Origin: Haloferax elongans ATCC BAA-1513
GTDB lineage: Archaea > Halobacteriota > Halobacteria > Halobacteriales > Haloferacaceae
Length of the DNA: 64,000 bases
Reading direction: 5' to 3'
NCBI RefSeq assembly: GCF_000336755.1
Contig: NZ_AOLK01000023.1
Coordinates: 115,070-179,069, forward strand
The notes under the pieces were generated by a model. It did no database searches. It was given only the letters and a program-made list of their open reading frames with translations, and was not told the origin of the DNA. Positions 42,571 to 52,142 of this stretch are shown here, piece by piece (the stretch's first letter is position 1; each line of letters opens with the position of its first letter). Both the position numbers and the translations under genes were made by a program.

Positions 42571-44850
42571 TCAGGTCAGCACTCGTCTGACGACCGGCAG
42601 ACGCGACCGAACCGCGGCGTCGGCGACCGACATCGCCTCGTCGGCGTCTGCTCGGGCGACGCCGTCGCCGTACTTGGCACGCTCGTAGAGCTGACCCACC
42701 TGTCGGGTGCGCTCGTCGAGGCCGACACGCGAGAGCGCATCGAGGTAGTGGCGAACCGTCTCGCCTTGGCGTCGCGGCCGGTACTCACGGCCAAGCACGT
42801 GTTCGAGGCGGTCGTAGGCGCGAAACACGTCTCTCGCCGGTGAGTCCGTCCGCCGCTGGTAGACGAGAAGCGCCGCGAGTCGGATGTGCGCTGGCGCGCG
42901 CGTCCGACGCGCCCCGGCGACGATGCCGACAGCAGCAGCGAGGCCGACGAGCATCGTCTCACGCGACGGGAGCGTCGGGACGAGTCCGTCTTCCGACTCC
43001 TCACCCGGTGGCGTCTCGACCGTCGGCGTAATACCGAGTCGCTCGCCGACACCCGGCGCAATCGAGTCAGTCGTCGTGTTGTTTGCGGTCGTCCCGGTTT
43101 CCGACTCAGGGGCGACCGGCGTAATCTCCTGTGAGCTGTTCGCCTGCAGTTCCGTCTCGTTAGTGTCGATTCCGGATTGTCCTTCTTCGCGAGCATCGGT
43201 GAGCGCCTGCGACTCGGCAGATTGGCGCGGCGCGGCGGGCGTGGGGTCGAAGCGGACCCAGCCAGTGTCTTCGAAGTACACCTCGACCCACGCGTGCGAG
43301 TCGAGGCCGCGAACGACGTACTCGTTGTCGCCGACGCGCTCGCCCGTCGTGTAGCCGGTGACGAATCGCGCTGGGACGCCCTCCGAGCGGAGGAGGACGA
43401 CCATCGTCGACGCGTAGTAGGTGCAGTAGCCCGCGTCCATCTCGAACAGGAACGACTCGGCGATGTCACCCTCCGGCCGCGACACCTGCAACGAGTACCG
43501 CTTGTTCTCTTGTAACCACGTCTCGACCGCGACAGCCTTGTCGTACGGCGTCTCGGCTTCGGCCGTGATTTCGGCGGCACGCTCACGGACCCGGTCTGAC
43601 GTACTGTCCGGCAGTCCGAGGTAGCGTTCGCGTATCTCGTCGGGGTAGTCGGTTCCCGTGCGACGCAGTGAGGCTGGCGTGTACTGCGGCACCTCGCTCG
43701 TCACAGTGTAGTTTTCGTCGGTGCCGACAGTCCGCGTCGGCCGGAAGTTCCCCTGTTGGGTGACGACCGTCTCCGACTCCACGTCACCGCTGACGGCGAC
43801 CGGTCGCCACGCAGCAGGCATCGAGTCGAGTGGCGTCTCCGGGGTGACTGTCTGTTGGACGAGCCTCGATGGCCCCTCCGGACCGCTGAGTCGGCCGCCG
43901 GTGTACGGCTTCGTATCACCGGTTCTGACCCACCCGTCACCGGTATAGCGGTCGAACGAGGCAGTCTGCCAGTACGACGGGGCGGTACTCTCGACGTTAA
44001 ACCGCACGTCCGGCGAGAGGCTGATGCTCCCGACGACGGAGATTCGGTCGGTCGCGCTCACTAGGTTGGCCTCGACAGTCGGTTGCTCTGCGACGCCGTG
44101 ACTGGGGAGAATAGGCGACCCACCGGTTCCGGGGAGGACCGTGATAGTCGCCGAGAGGACAATCATCGAAGCGAGGGCGATGGCGAGCACGTCGAGTTGC
44201 CCGCCACCGACGCCGTAGCGGTCGAGACTGTCGAATCCGAGTGCGGCGATGCCCGCGGCGACGCCAGCGAGCGTGAGCGCCCCGCTCGCGTCACCGGTCA
44301 AGACGAACATCCCGAGTCCGCCGCCAGCGACGGCGACTGCCGGAGCAATCCGACCGCGGACGGCGAGATACCACGCGAGGAACGTCGGCGCAGGCGTCAC
44401 GGCGAGCGCCCACACGTCGGCCGAGAGCAACCGCAGGACCGACAAGCCACTCAAGAGCGCGACGGAGTCGGCGACGAGTTGCTCCGGCGAGAGCAACGCG
44501 AGTTGGCTCTTCGGAAGAGCGAGAATGTACGCGAGGAAGCCGACACCGAGCAGGACCGCCGTGAGTCCGAACGCGGCCCGCGGGCGGAAGAGTCGGGCGA
44601 CGGCAGTGGCAACAACCACCGTCACGCCCGCGATGAGGAGGAATTCGCTTCGCCCGCCGACGACGTCCGTCACCTCGTAGAGTACCGAGAGGAACGACCC
44701 CAACAGGACGAACGTGGCGGCCACTGCGAACATCGACACTGGGACGCCGAGGAGTGTCTGTTCTCCGGCCTCAGCCGTCGCCGAGTGAGCGCCGGGGCGA
44801 CTCGGCGACGACTGGTTCGACCCTCGCCCAGTGCGTGTGTCGGTGCTCAT
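42571..44850 (-). CDS. Transglutaminase-like membrane protein (TgpA/DUF3488-type)
   Basis: A 759-residue protein. About six to eight membrane helices (36-240), an external transglutaminase core with the catalytic triad Cys476 (DAGYCTYYAS), His519 (SHAWVEVYF) and Asp535 (FDPTP), another helix at about 640-660, and a cytoplasmic helical C-terminal domain (DUF4129-like). The class, TgpA-like, is always near MoxR and DUF58 genes, and the role is probably in assembling or processing a cell-surface component. Overlap of four bases with the DUF58 gene shows coupling. Confidence 0.92.
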   Translation of the reverse strand: MSTDTRTGRGSNQSSPSRPGAHSATAEAGEQTLLGVPVSMFAVAATFVLLGSFLSVLYEVTDVVGGRSEFLLIAGVTVVVATAVARLFRPRAAFGLTAVLLGVGFLAYILALPKSQLALLSPEQLVADSVALLSGLSVLRLLSADVWALAVTPAPTFLAWYLAVRGRIAPAVAVAGGGLGMFVLTGDASGALTLAGVAAGIAALGFDSLDRYGVGGGQLDVLAIALASMIVLSATITVLPGTGGSPILPSHGVAEQPTVEANLVSATDRISVVGSISLSPDVRFNVESTAPSYWQTASFDRYTGDGWVRTGDTKPYTGGRLSGPEGPSRLVQQTVTPETPLDSMPAAWRPVAVSGDVESETVVTQQGNFRPTRTVGTDENYTVTSEVPQYTPASLRRTGTDYPDEIRERYLGLPDSTSDRVRERAAEITAEAETPYDKAVAVETWLQENKRYSLQVSRPEGDIAESFLFEMDAGYCTYYASTMVVLLRSEGVPARFVTGYTTGERVGDNEYVVRGLDSHAWVEVYFEDTGWVRFDPTPAAPRQSAESQALTDAREEGQSGIDTNETELQANSSQEITPVAPESETGTTANNTTTDSIAPGVGERLGITPTVETPPGEESEDGLVPTLPSRETMLVGLAAAVGIVAGARRTRAPAHIRLAALLVYQRRTDSPARDVFRAYDRLEHVLGREYRPRRQGETVRHYLDALSRVGLDERTRQVGQLYERAKYGDGVARADADEAMSVADAAVRSRLPVVRRVLT

Positions 44851-45866
44851 GCTGTGGCCTCCCGACGAGCGTCGTCGTCGAGTTGCAGCGACGAGAGTAT
44901 CTCGTCTGGCGCACCCGGTTCGGCGCGGAGTCGTTCGAACGTCGTCTCGTGTCCGCCGAAGACGATGTGCGTCTGGCCGACATCGCCGCGAACGACGACC
45001 CCAGCGTTCTCGTCTGGAACCGACCCGGCATCCATCTGCGCGAGGTGGGCGAAGACGTGGCGCTGGTCGCCGGGGGTGGCGTCGATGGTTCCGCCGGGCG
45101 ACGTGAGGTGAATCGGCACGCCAGCGTCCAGAAGCGACCAGCAGAGCGAGGCGGTCGCTTCGGCCACGTCGTCGACGCGGCCTTCGATACTCCCGACCGA
45201 GACGGCGACTGCGTCGGGGTCGGCGTGGTCGGCGAACGCCTTCACCACGAGGTCGCCCGACCGAGCAGTCGATTTCCAGTGAACGTCCCGAAGCGAGTCA
45301 CCGGGGACGTACGGCCGGAGGCGGTCGAACTCGCCGCGCTCGTCGCTCGCACCGAACTGCGAGAGCAACGAGAGGTCTCTGCGGGCCGTCGCGGACAGCG
45401 ACCTGAGTCGCGGATAGACCAGTATCTCGGTCGTCCCGCCGACGGTGAACGTTCGGGTGAAAAATCCGAGAACGTCGGTCGCGACGATAGACGCCGGACC
45501 GATAGTCGCCAGCCCGCGAGACTGGTAGGTCACGTCGTACGAGATGGTCCCGTCGCCGACGAGCGACTGGGTTTTCGAGTCGCCGTCGAGACCGTCAGAG
45601 AGCGTGTCGGTCGTCGTCGCGGGGAACGGCCGATTCGACTCGATGTCGAGCGTGACTGTGTGGGTCTCGCCGGGGAACCCATCTTCCGGCGGTGAACGCA
45701 CTGCTCGTGGCGGCGAAATACGCCACACCTGCACCGCGCCGACTGCGAGCGCGACGACGACGGGAACGACGACGGCGTCGAGCGCCCGCGGGCCGAATGC
45801 GATGGCATTTCCGACACCCAGTGCGACGACGACCAGCGCCGCCCAGCCTCGGAGTGTGGGTCTCAT
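44847..45866 (-). CDS. DUF58 family protein (von Willebrand A-like)
   Basis: A 339-residue protein. Two N-terminal membrane helices (WAALVVVALGVGNAIAFGPR and VVVPVVVALAVGAVQVWRI) precede a beta-rich domain and the DUF58 signature EFDRLRPYVPGDSLRDVHWK. The rest resembles a vWA fold; the signature fits MIDAS-linked proteins that partner MoxR ATPases. ATG at 45866 overlaps the moxR stop. It is the middle gene of the moxR-DUF58-transglutaminase operon. Confidence 0.92.
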   Translation of the reverse strand: MRPTLRGWAALVVVALGVGNAIAFGPRALDAVVVPVVVALAVGAVQVWRISPPRAVRSPPEDGFPGETHTVTLDIESNRPFPATTTDTLSDGLDGDSKTQSLVGDGTISYDVTYQSRGLATIGPASIVATDVLGFFTRTFTVGGTTEILVYPRLRSLSATARRDLSLLSQFGASDERGEFDRLRPYVPGDSLRDVHWKSTARSGDLVVKAFADHADPDAVAVSVGSIEGRVDDVAEATASLCWSLLDAGVPIHLTSPGGTIDATPGDQRHVFAHLAQMDAGSVPDENAGVVVRGDVGQTHIVFGGHETTFERLRAEPGAPDEILSSLQLDDDARREATA

Positions 45867-46819
45867 TCGACCGGGACGAAATCGAGTGCGCGTTCGACGA
45901 CGTCTCGGCCGTCGTTGCTGCCGGTGGTTCGGATGCGGTGTGCCCAGACGCTCTGGGCCTCACGTTGCACGTCGTCGGGGACGACGTAGTCGCGGGCATC
46001 GAGCGCAGCGCGGGCCTGTGCGGCCCGAACGAGAGCAAGCGACCCTCTAGGGCTCACACCCAGATTCGCCCGGTCGCGGGTGTCGGCGGCGAGTCGCGAG
46101 ACGTATCGGCGGACCGGTTCGCTCACCCGCACGCCCAAAATCGTCTCGCGGGCGGTGCGAACGTCGGCGGCCGTCGCGACAGGTTCGAGTGACTCGATGG
46201 GGTGGTGTCCGGCGAGTCGGCCGAGCAGTTCGGTCTCTTCGGCCTCGCTCGGATAGCCGAGATGGATTTTCTTCATAAAGCGGTCGAGTTCGGCCAGCGG
46301 GAGGTCGTAGGTTCGGTCGGGTTCGACGTCGTTCTGGGTCGCGATGACGGTAAAGGGGTCGGGAACCCGTCGTGTGACGCCATCGACGGTGACCTGCAAC
46401 TCCTCCATGACTTCGAGGAGTGCGGCCTGCGTCTTCGGCGGAGCGCGATTGATTTCGTCGCCGAGGACGACGTTCCCGAAGACCGGCCCCTCGCGGAACT
46501 CGAACTCGTTCGTCTTCTGGTTGAAGACGTTCACGCCGGTCACGTCGGACGGCAAGAGGTCGGGCGTGAACTGGATACGTTCGAACGAGCCCTCGATAGA
46601 CGTGGCGATAGCCCGGGCGAGCATCGTCTTGCCGACGCCGGGAACGTCCTCCAAGAGGAGGTGGCCCCGGGCGAACATCGTCACGACGATGTCTTCGATG
46701 GCATCGTGGTGGCCGACGATGACTCGTTCGACGTTCTCAGAGATACGCGCGGCGAGGTCGGATACCGCTTCGACCGACTGCTCGCGGTCGAAGTCGGCGT
46801 CTGCATGTACATCAGTCAT
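45863..46819 (-). CDS. MoxR family AAA+ ATPase
   Basis: A 318-residue ATPase from the ATG at 46819. Walker A is EDVPGVGKTMLARA (about 57-70); Walker B GNVVLGDEINRAPPKTQAAL; the sensor regions include FTVIATQNDVE. C-terminal MoxR lid domain includes SPRGSLALVRAAQARAALD. MoxR proteins act as chaperones or metal-insertion factors for vWA-domain partners, here the adjacent DUF58 protein. The open frame runs upstream but those residues are not conserved. Confidence 0.93.
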   Translation of the reverse strand: MTDVHADADFDREQSVEAVSDLAARISENVERVIVGHHDAIEDIVVTMFARGHLLLEDVPGVGKTMLARAIATSIEGSFERIQFTPDLLPSDVTGVNVFNQKTNEFEFREGPVFGNVVLGDEINRAPPKTQAALLEVMEELQVTVDGVTRRVPDPFTVIATQNDVEPDRTYDLPLAELDRFMKKIHLGYPSEAEETELLGRLAGHHPIESLEPVATAADVRTARETILGVRVSEPVRRYVSRLAADTRDRANLGVSPRGSLALVRAAQARAALDARDYVVPDDVQREAQSVWAHRIRTTGSNDGRDVVERALDFVPVE

Positions 46820-46996
46820 TGATATGCGGGGTGTCCCGCCTGCCGCTCCGAGATGGTCGACGGGACCTCTGTCATGAACTATTGCGTCAGTCCACGTAAC
46901 GTTGCTGGATGTGTGCATACCACACTCCAATGGAGACGGTGGGACCGAACGCTGGGTTCCCGGGTGCTTTTGTCGTTCGGCGACTCCGTACCGGAT

Positions 46997-49831
46997 ATGA
47001 ACACGGACGCCGAGCGTGAGGAAGTCTACGGCGCGCCAGAAGCTATGCTGGCGGTCCGAGACGACCTGACGCCGATGCTCTCGCAGTACGCCGACCTCTG
47101 TGAGACGCACGACGACGCCCTCGTGTTGTTTCAGGTCGGCGACTTCTACGAAGCCTTCTGCGAGGCGGCCGAGACGGTTGCGCGGACCTGCGAGGTGACG
47201 CTCACCCAGCGTGAGGACTCCACTGGGACGTGGCCGATGGCGGGCATCCCCATCGACAACGCGGCGGGCTATCTCGAACGCCTGCTCGACGCGGGGTATC
47301 GCGTCGCGCTCGCCGACCAAGTCGAAGACGCCTCCGAAGCCTCTGGACTGGTGGACCGCGCCGTCACACAGCTCATCACCCCCGGAACCGTCGTCGACGA
47401 GGAACTGCTGGAAGCCGGGCGAGCGACCTACCTCGGCGCTGTCGCCCGCGACGGCGACGACTACGGCCTCGCAGTCGTGGATGTCTCGACCGGCGAGTGT
47501 CTCGTGACGGGTGCCGACCGCGCACTGCTGCTCGAAGAACTAGACCGACTCGCGCCCGCCGAACTCGTCGTCGGGCCGAACTGCGACCTGCCGGAGCATT
47601 CGTTCGACCCGATGGAGACACCGTTCGACCCCGGTGCCTTCGACTCCGAGGCAGCGACAGAGACGCTTTCGTCGTACGTCTCCCGCCCCGATGCGGTCGT
47701 CGACGCCGACGTGGAACGCCGCGCTGTCGGTGCCCTTCTCGCCTACGCCGAGTACGCACAGGGCGACTCGAAACTGGAGTACGTCACCCGAATCACGCGA
47801 TTCGACCCGCGAGAGTTCCTGCAACTCGACGCGACGGCCATCCGCAGTCTCGAACTGTTCGACTCGCGAAGCGCACACGCGGGAAGTACCCTCTTTTCGG
47901 TGCTCGACGAGACGGCCTGCGCACCGGGCCGTCGTCGCCTCGAAGCGTGGCTTCGCCGCCCGCTCGTAGACAGAGACGCTATCGAAGCACGACTGGACGC
48001 AGTCGGCGAACTGGCCGACGACGCCCTCACGCGGGCCGACCTGCGCGAGCACCTCTCAGCCGTCTACGACCTCGAACGCCTCGTCGCCCGCGTCTCGCGA
48101 GAGCGCGCGAACGCCCGCGACCTGCGGTCGTTGCAGACGACGCTCGACCGCGTTCCCGAGATTCGTGGGACGCTCGACAACGTCGATTCGGGTCGCCTCG
48201 CCGACCTCCGCGACTCACTGGACGACCTCGCAGACGTTCGGGACTTGATAGACCGCGCTATCGTGGATGACCCGCCACAGGAGATTACCGAAGGCGGCGT
48301 CGTCGCATCGGGATTCGACGACGAACTCGACGACCTCCGGGGGACCGCCACCGAAGGCCGCGAGTGGGTTTCGGACCTCGAAGCCCGGGAGCGAGAGCGC
48401 ACCGGCATCGACTCGCTCGACGTAGGCTACAATCAGGTCCACGGCTACTACATCGAGGTCACGAACCCGAACCTCGACAAGGTGCCCGACGATTACGTCC
48501 GCCGACAGACCCTGAAGAACTCCGAGCGCTTCTACACGCCCGAACTGAAGGAACGCGAAGACGAGATTCTCAGCGCCACCGAGCGGGCGGAGACCCTCGA
48601 ATACGACCTGTTCTGCGAGGTTCGTGCCGAAGTCGCCGCCGAATCCGAGCGCATTCAGGCGGTCGCAGACGCCCTCGCCGACCTCGACGTCCTTCGCACC
48701 CTCGCGGACGTTGCCGTCGCCAACGACTACACGCGACCGGAGTTCCGCGAGGAGGGCACAGAGGCCCACGGCGGAATCGAAATCGAAGCCGGTCGCCACC
48801 CCGTGGTCGAGCGCACGCAAGACGAGTTCGTCCCGAACCCGACTTCGCTCCCGCAGGGGGGCGTCGCACTCGTCACCGGCCCGAACATGTCGGGAAAATC
48901 GACCTACATGCGACAGGTCGCGCTCGTCTGCATCCTCGCGCAGCTGGGGAGTTTCGTCCCCGCCAGAGCCGCCTGTCTGCCGGTCGTCGACCGCGTGTTC
49001 ACCCGCGTCGGAGCCTCCGACGACATCGCCGGTGGCCAATCGACGTTCATGCGCGAGATGAGCGAGTTGACCGAAATCCTCCACAACGCCACCGAGGATT
49101 CCCTCGTCCTCCTCGACGAAGTCGGCCGGGGCACCTCCACGGCCGACGGCCTCGCCATCGCCCGCGCAACCACGGAGTTCATCCACGACGAAGTCGGCGC
49201 GATGACGCTCTTCGCGACCCACTACCACGACCTGACCGACGCCGCCTCGGAGCGGTCGGGCGTGTTCAACCTCCACTTCACGGCGGCGCAGACCGATGGC
49301 GAGGTGACCTTCCTCCACAGCGTCGCGGAGGGGCCATCGTCCTCTTCCTACGGGGTCGAAGTCGCGCAACTCGCGGGCGTTCCACCGGCTGTCGTAGACC
49401 GCGCTCGCGGCCTCGTTGACGCCGACAGCGCCGACGACGCTTCCGAGTCGAACGCCGGTGGTGTCGACGACGCACCCGATGCCGCCACCACTGAACCGAC
49501 GCCGACCGAATCCGTCGTCTCGAACTCGACTCGAAACGAAGGGGTTGCTGAGGCGGCGCACGATGCCGAAAATGGAACCCTCGCGGCGTACGTAGATGAC
49601 CTTGGTAACAACCCACATGCCTCGAATGGGGAGTCCTCCGGGGCTTCCGGGCCGAGAGCCGAACCCAACAGTAAAGCGACTTCGAGGGTCGGTTCGAGTG
49701 GAACCCACACCGCCGCCAGCGACGACACGCTCGACGAGGTGGCCGCCGAACTCCGAGACGCCGACCTCGTCGACACCACCCCACTGGAAGCGCTGAACCT
49801 CCTGTCGGACCTCAAAGGCCGACTCGAATGA
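46997..49831 (+). CDS. mutS: DNA mismatch repair protein MutS
   Basis: A 944-residue MutS1. Domain I with the mismatch-contacting [10 protein letters not shown] (Phe-x-Glu), connector, lever, clamp and the ATPase domain: Walker [29 protein letters not shown] (Walker B region) and THYHDLT. Between the ATPase end and the terminal helices ([20 protein letters not shown]) there is a low-complexity insertion of about 100 residues rich in Ser, Asp, Asn and Thr, longer than in bacterial MutS. ATG at 46997 was chosen; the frame continues upstream without conservation. mutL follows 52 bases later. Confidence 0.96.
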   Translation: MNTDAEREEVYGAPEAMLAVRDDLTPMLSQYADLCETHDDALVLFQVGDFYEAFCEAAETVARTCEVTLTQREDSTGTWPMAGIPIDNAAGYLERLLDAGYRVALADQVEDASEASGLVDRAVTQLITPGTVVDEELLEAGRATYLGAVARDGDDYGLAVVDVSTGECLVTGADRALLLEELDRLAPAELVVGPNCDLPEHSFDPMETPFDPGAFDSEAATETLSSYVSRPDAVVDADVERRAVGALLAYAEYAQGDSKLEYVTRITRFDPREFLQLDATAIRSLELFDSRSAHAGSTLFSVLDETACAPGRRRLEAWLRRPLVDRDAIEARLDAVGELADDALTRADLREHLSAVYDLERLVARVSRERANARDLRSLQTTLDRVPEIRGTLDNVDSGRLADLRDSLDDLADVRDLIDRAIVDDPPQEITEGGVVASGFDDELDDLRGTATEGREWVSDLEARERERTGIDSLDVGYNQVHGYYIEVTNPNLDKVPDDYVRRQTLKNSERFYTPELKEREDEILSATERAETLEYDLFCEVRAEVAAESERIQAVADALADLDVLRTLADVAVANDYTRPEFREEGTEAHGGIEIEAGRHPVVERTQDEFVPNPTSLPQGGVALVTGPNMSGKSTYMRQVALVCILAQLGSFVPARAACLPVVDRVFTRVGASDDIAGGQSTFMREMSELTEILHNATEDSLVLLDEVGRGTSTADGLAIARATTEFIHDEVGAMTLFATHYHDLTDAASERSGVFNLHFTAAQTDGEVTFLHSVAEGPSSSSYGVEVAQLAGVPPAVVDRARGLVDADSADDASESNAGGVDDAPDAATTEPTPTESVVSNSTRNEGVAEAAHDAENGTLAAYVDDLGNNPHASNGESSGASGPRAEPNSKATSRVGSSGTHTAASDDTLDEVAAELRDADLVDTTPLEALNLLSDLKGRLE

Positions 49832-49883
49832 GATGAGATGGTCGGATAGGGTCGAAGATGAGACGAAACGAAAATGAGATAAG

Positions 49884-51536
49884 ATGATTCACGAACTCGA
49901 CCGGCAGACACGGGCGCAAATCGCGGCGGGAGAGGTCGTCACCCGACCGGCGAGCGTCGTCGTGGAACTCGTGGAAAACGCCCTCGACGCGGGTGCCGAA
50001 ACCGTCGAAATCGAAATCAGTGGCGACGGAACAGACCGAATCCGCGTCAGCGACGACGGAGTCGGAATGAGCGAGCGCGACGCCGCGCTCGCGGTCGAGC
50101 GCCACACGACCAGCAAGCTAGACGACGCGGCCGACCTCGAAACGGTCGAGACGTTGGGTTTCAGGGGTGAGGCACTTCCGAGCATCGCGGCTGTCTCCCG
50201 ACTGGAACTGACGACCAACGCCAGTGGCCCACGCGGGACGCAGGTGGTCGTCGAGCGGGGCGAAAAGTCGGTCACTGCGGCGGGTCGCGCCCGCGGAACC
50301 ACCGTCGAAGTCACGGACCTCTTCGCCGAGCGCCCCGCCCGAAAGAAGGCACTCGCGTCGGCGAAAGCCGAGTTCGCCCGCATCTCGCGTGTCGTCACCC
50401 GGTACGCGCTCGTCCGCCCCGACGTACGGTTCGTCCTCCGGCACGATGGTCGCGAGACGCTCACGACGCCGGGAACCGACCGTTTTACGGATGCCTTGCT
50501 CGCCGTCTACGGCCGCGAGGTCGCCAGTCACGCCTCGACGTTCGACGCCAGCCGCGAGCTCCGAATTGGGACTGAGTCGGACGAGATGGCCATCGACGGC
50601 GTCCTCTGTCACCCGCTCGTGAGTCGCGCCCGGCGGGACCACGTCCACGTCTCGGTCAACGGTCGCGCCCTCGCCGAGTCGCGGATTCGCCGCGCCGTCT
50701 CCGACGCCTACGGGACGCTCCTCCCGGACGGCCGCGAACCTGTCGCCGTCGTACGCCTCTCGCTTCCCCCGTCGTGGGTCGACCACAACGTTCACCCCGC
50801 GAAATCGGACGTCGAGTTCAGAGACACCGAGGTGGTCGCCGACGCGGTCGAAGCGAGTGTCAACGACGCCCTTTCGACTGCCGACCTGCGCCGGAGCGGC
50901 GAACTGGCGATGGACCTCGACTCGTCGCTGTCGCCGGTCGAGGCGGAGTCCGTATTCGACGACGTGCGCGTCATCGGCCAGTTCCGCGACCTCTACGTCC
51001 TCTGTGAGGTCGGCGACGAACTCCTCGTAATCGACCAGCACGCGGCCCACGAGCGCGTGAACTACGAGCGCCTGCGGGAAGCCGTCGAGAAAGCGGGCGT
51101 CGATTCCGTCCCGGTCGACCCACCAGTGAGTGTGTCGCTGTCGCCGCCCGAAGCGGCGCTTCTGGAGGCGAATCGAGACGCCGTCGAGCGACTCGGCTTC
51201 CGCGTCGCCGACTTCGGCGGCGGAACCTACCGCGTCGAGGCGGTTCCAGCCCCACTGGGCCGACCGTTCGCGCCCGACGCACTGGCAGACGTTGTGTCCG
51301 ACCTCGCTGCGAACGACCCGCGGGACCCGCGCGACGAGTTTCTGAAGGACCTCGCGTGTCATCCCTCGATAAAAGCAGGCGACGACCTCTCGGTCGCGGA
51401 CGCAACGCGTCTCGTCTCCCGACTCGGGTCGTGTGAGGCGCCCTATACGTGCCCGCACGGTCGGCCGACAGTCCTCGCCATCGACGAGGACGCCTTCGTT
51501 CGTGGGTTTGGTCGGCGAAGCGGGCGACTGGGATAA
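49884..51536 (+). CDS. mutL: DNA mismatch repair protein MutL
   Basis: A 550-residue MutL. The GHKL ATPase is N-terminal: IAAGEVVTRPASVVVELVEN, DDGVGMS, TLGFRGEALPSIAAVSR. The C-terminal domain carries the endonuclease motif DQHAAHERVNYERL and the supporting ACHPSIKAGDDL and CPHGRP motifs, so it can nick DNA, unlike E. coli MutL. It follows mutS in the same direction. The start ATG at 49884 is preceded by a low-complexity GATGAGA run. Confidence 0.97.
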   Translation: MIHELDRQTRAQIAAGEVVTRPASVVVELVENALDAGAETVEIEISGDGTDRIRVSDDGVGMSERDAALAVERHTTSKLDDAADLETVETLGFRGEALPSIAAVSRLELTTNASGPRGTQVVVERGEKSVTAAGRARGTTVEVTDLFAERPARKKALASAKAEFARISRVVTRYALVRPDVRFVLRHDGRETLTTPGTDRFTDALLAVYGREVASHASTFDASRELRIGTESDEMAIDGVLCHPLVSRARRDHVHVSVNGRALAESRIRRAVSDAYGTLLPDGREPVAVVRLSLPPSWVDHNVHPAKSDVEFRDTEVVADAVEASVNDALSTADLRRSGELAMDLDSSLSPVEAESVFDDVRVIGQFRDLYVLCEVGDELLVIDQHAAHERVNYERLREAVEKAGVDSVPVDPPVSVSLSPPEAALLEANRDAVERLGFRVADFGGGTYRVEAVPAPLGRPFAPDALADVVSDLAANDPRDPRDEFLKDLACHPSIKAGDDLSVADATRLVSRLGSCEAPYTCPHGRPTVLAIDEDAFVRGFGRRSGRLG

Positions 51537-51552
51537 GAGCGTTCAGGCGGCG

Positions 51553-51831
51553 CTACCAGTCTTTGCAGTCGTGACAGACGTACTGCTCGCCGTCGAGCCA
51601 CCGCTTTTGGACCGTGTCGCCGCAGACAGGGCACGCTGTTCCGTCAGGCGTCCAGCGGTAGGTGGCGAGGGTGTCGAGGGCGTCGCGGTCGGCTTCTGTT
51701 TCGGTGTCGTCGGGGACGGATTCGACGGTGTCGTCGGACACAGATTCGACCGAGTCGTCGGACACCGACTCAACAGCGTCGTCGTCATCGTCCGGGCCGC
51801 CAGCGAAGTCGTCGAGCGAGCGGTTCGACAT
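51553..51831 (-). CDS. Small zinc-ribbon protein with acidic repeats (DUF7573-like)
   Basis: A 92-residue protein from the ATG at 51831: SNRSLDDFAGGPDDDDD, then three near-identical eight-residue units (ESVSDDSV, ESVSDDTV, ESVPDDTE), and a C-terminal zinc ribbon with CPVCGDTVQKRWLDGEQYVC followed by HDC. I recall the haloarchaeal family DUF7573. Function unknown. It is convergent with mutL, 16 bases apart. Confidence 0.75.
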   Translation of the reverse strand: MSNRSLDDFAGGPDDDDDAVESVSDDSVESVSDDTVESVPDDTETEADRDALDTLATYRWTPDGTACPVCGDTVQKRWLDGEQYVCHDCKDW

Positions 51832-51926
51832 GTCCCGATGTGTGGACGGGTGGGCCTTATCCGTGCCGACCTGCAAAATCGTGTGAAATCCACACAGTCT
51901 TTATCCCCGAATCCTCAGGGACATCT

Positions 51927-52142
51927 ATGGCAACCCTCACGGACTTCATCGTGGCACTGTTGCAGAGCGTCGTCGAGCTGCTCGTGAACTTCTCCAGCGT
52001 AGCGCTGAACGACCCGCTCTCGCCGATTCTCGTTATCTTCGGCAACCTGTTTATCATCGCGGCAGTCGGCGCACTGGCCTACGTCGTCCTCGGCGCACTG
52101 GGTGCCGAACTCGGTCTCGGAACTACGCCCGGCTCTCGGTAA
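51927..52142 (+). CDS. 71-residue membrane protein
   Basis: The frame runs from ATG at 51927. The N-terminal helix (LTDFIVALLQSVVELLVNFS) is amphipathic-hydrophobic and a second helix (ILVIFGNLFIIAAVGALAYV) is followed by GALGAELGLGTTPGSR. Looks like a two-helix hairpin membrane protein. Its last 20 bases overlap the 3' end of the convergent LLM gene. Function unknown. Confidence 0.7.
   Translation: MATLTDFIVALLQSVVELLVNFSSVALNDPLSPILVIFGNLFIIAAVGALAYVVLGALGAELGLGTTPGSR

Noticed and set aside
49832-49883. GATGAGA-like repeats before mutL
   Set aside because: Short degenerate run over the mutS-mutL gap; too weak to call a regulatory site.
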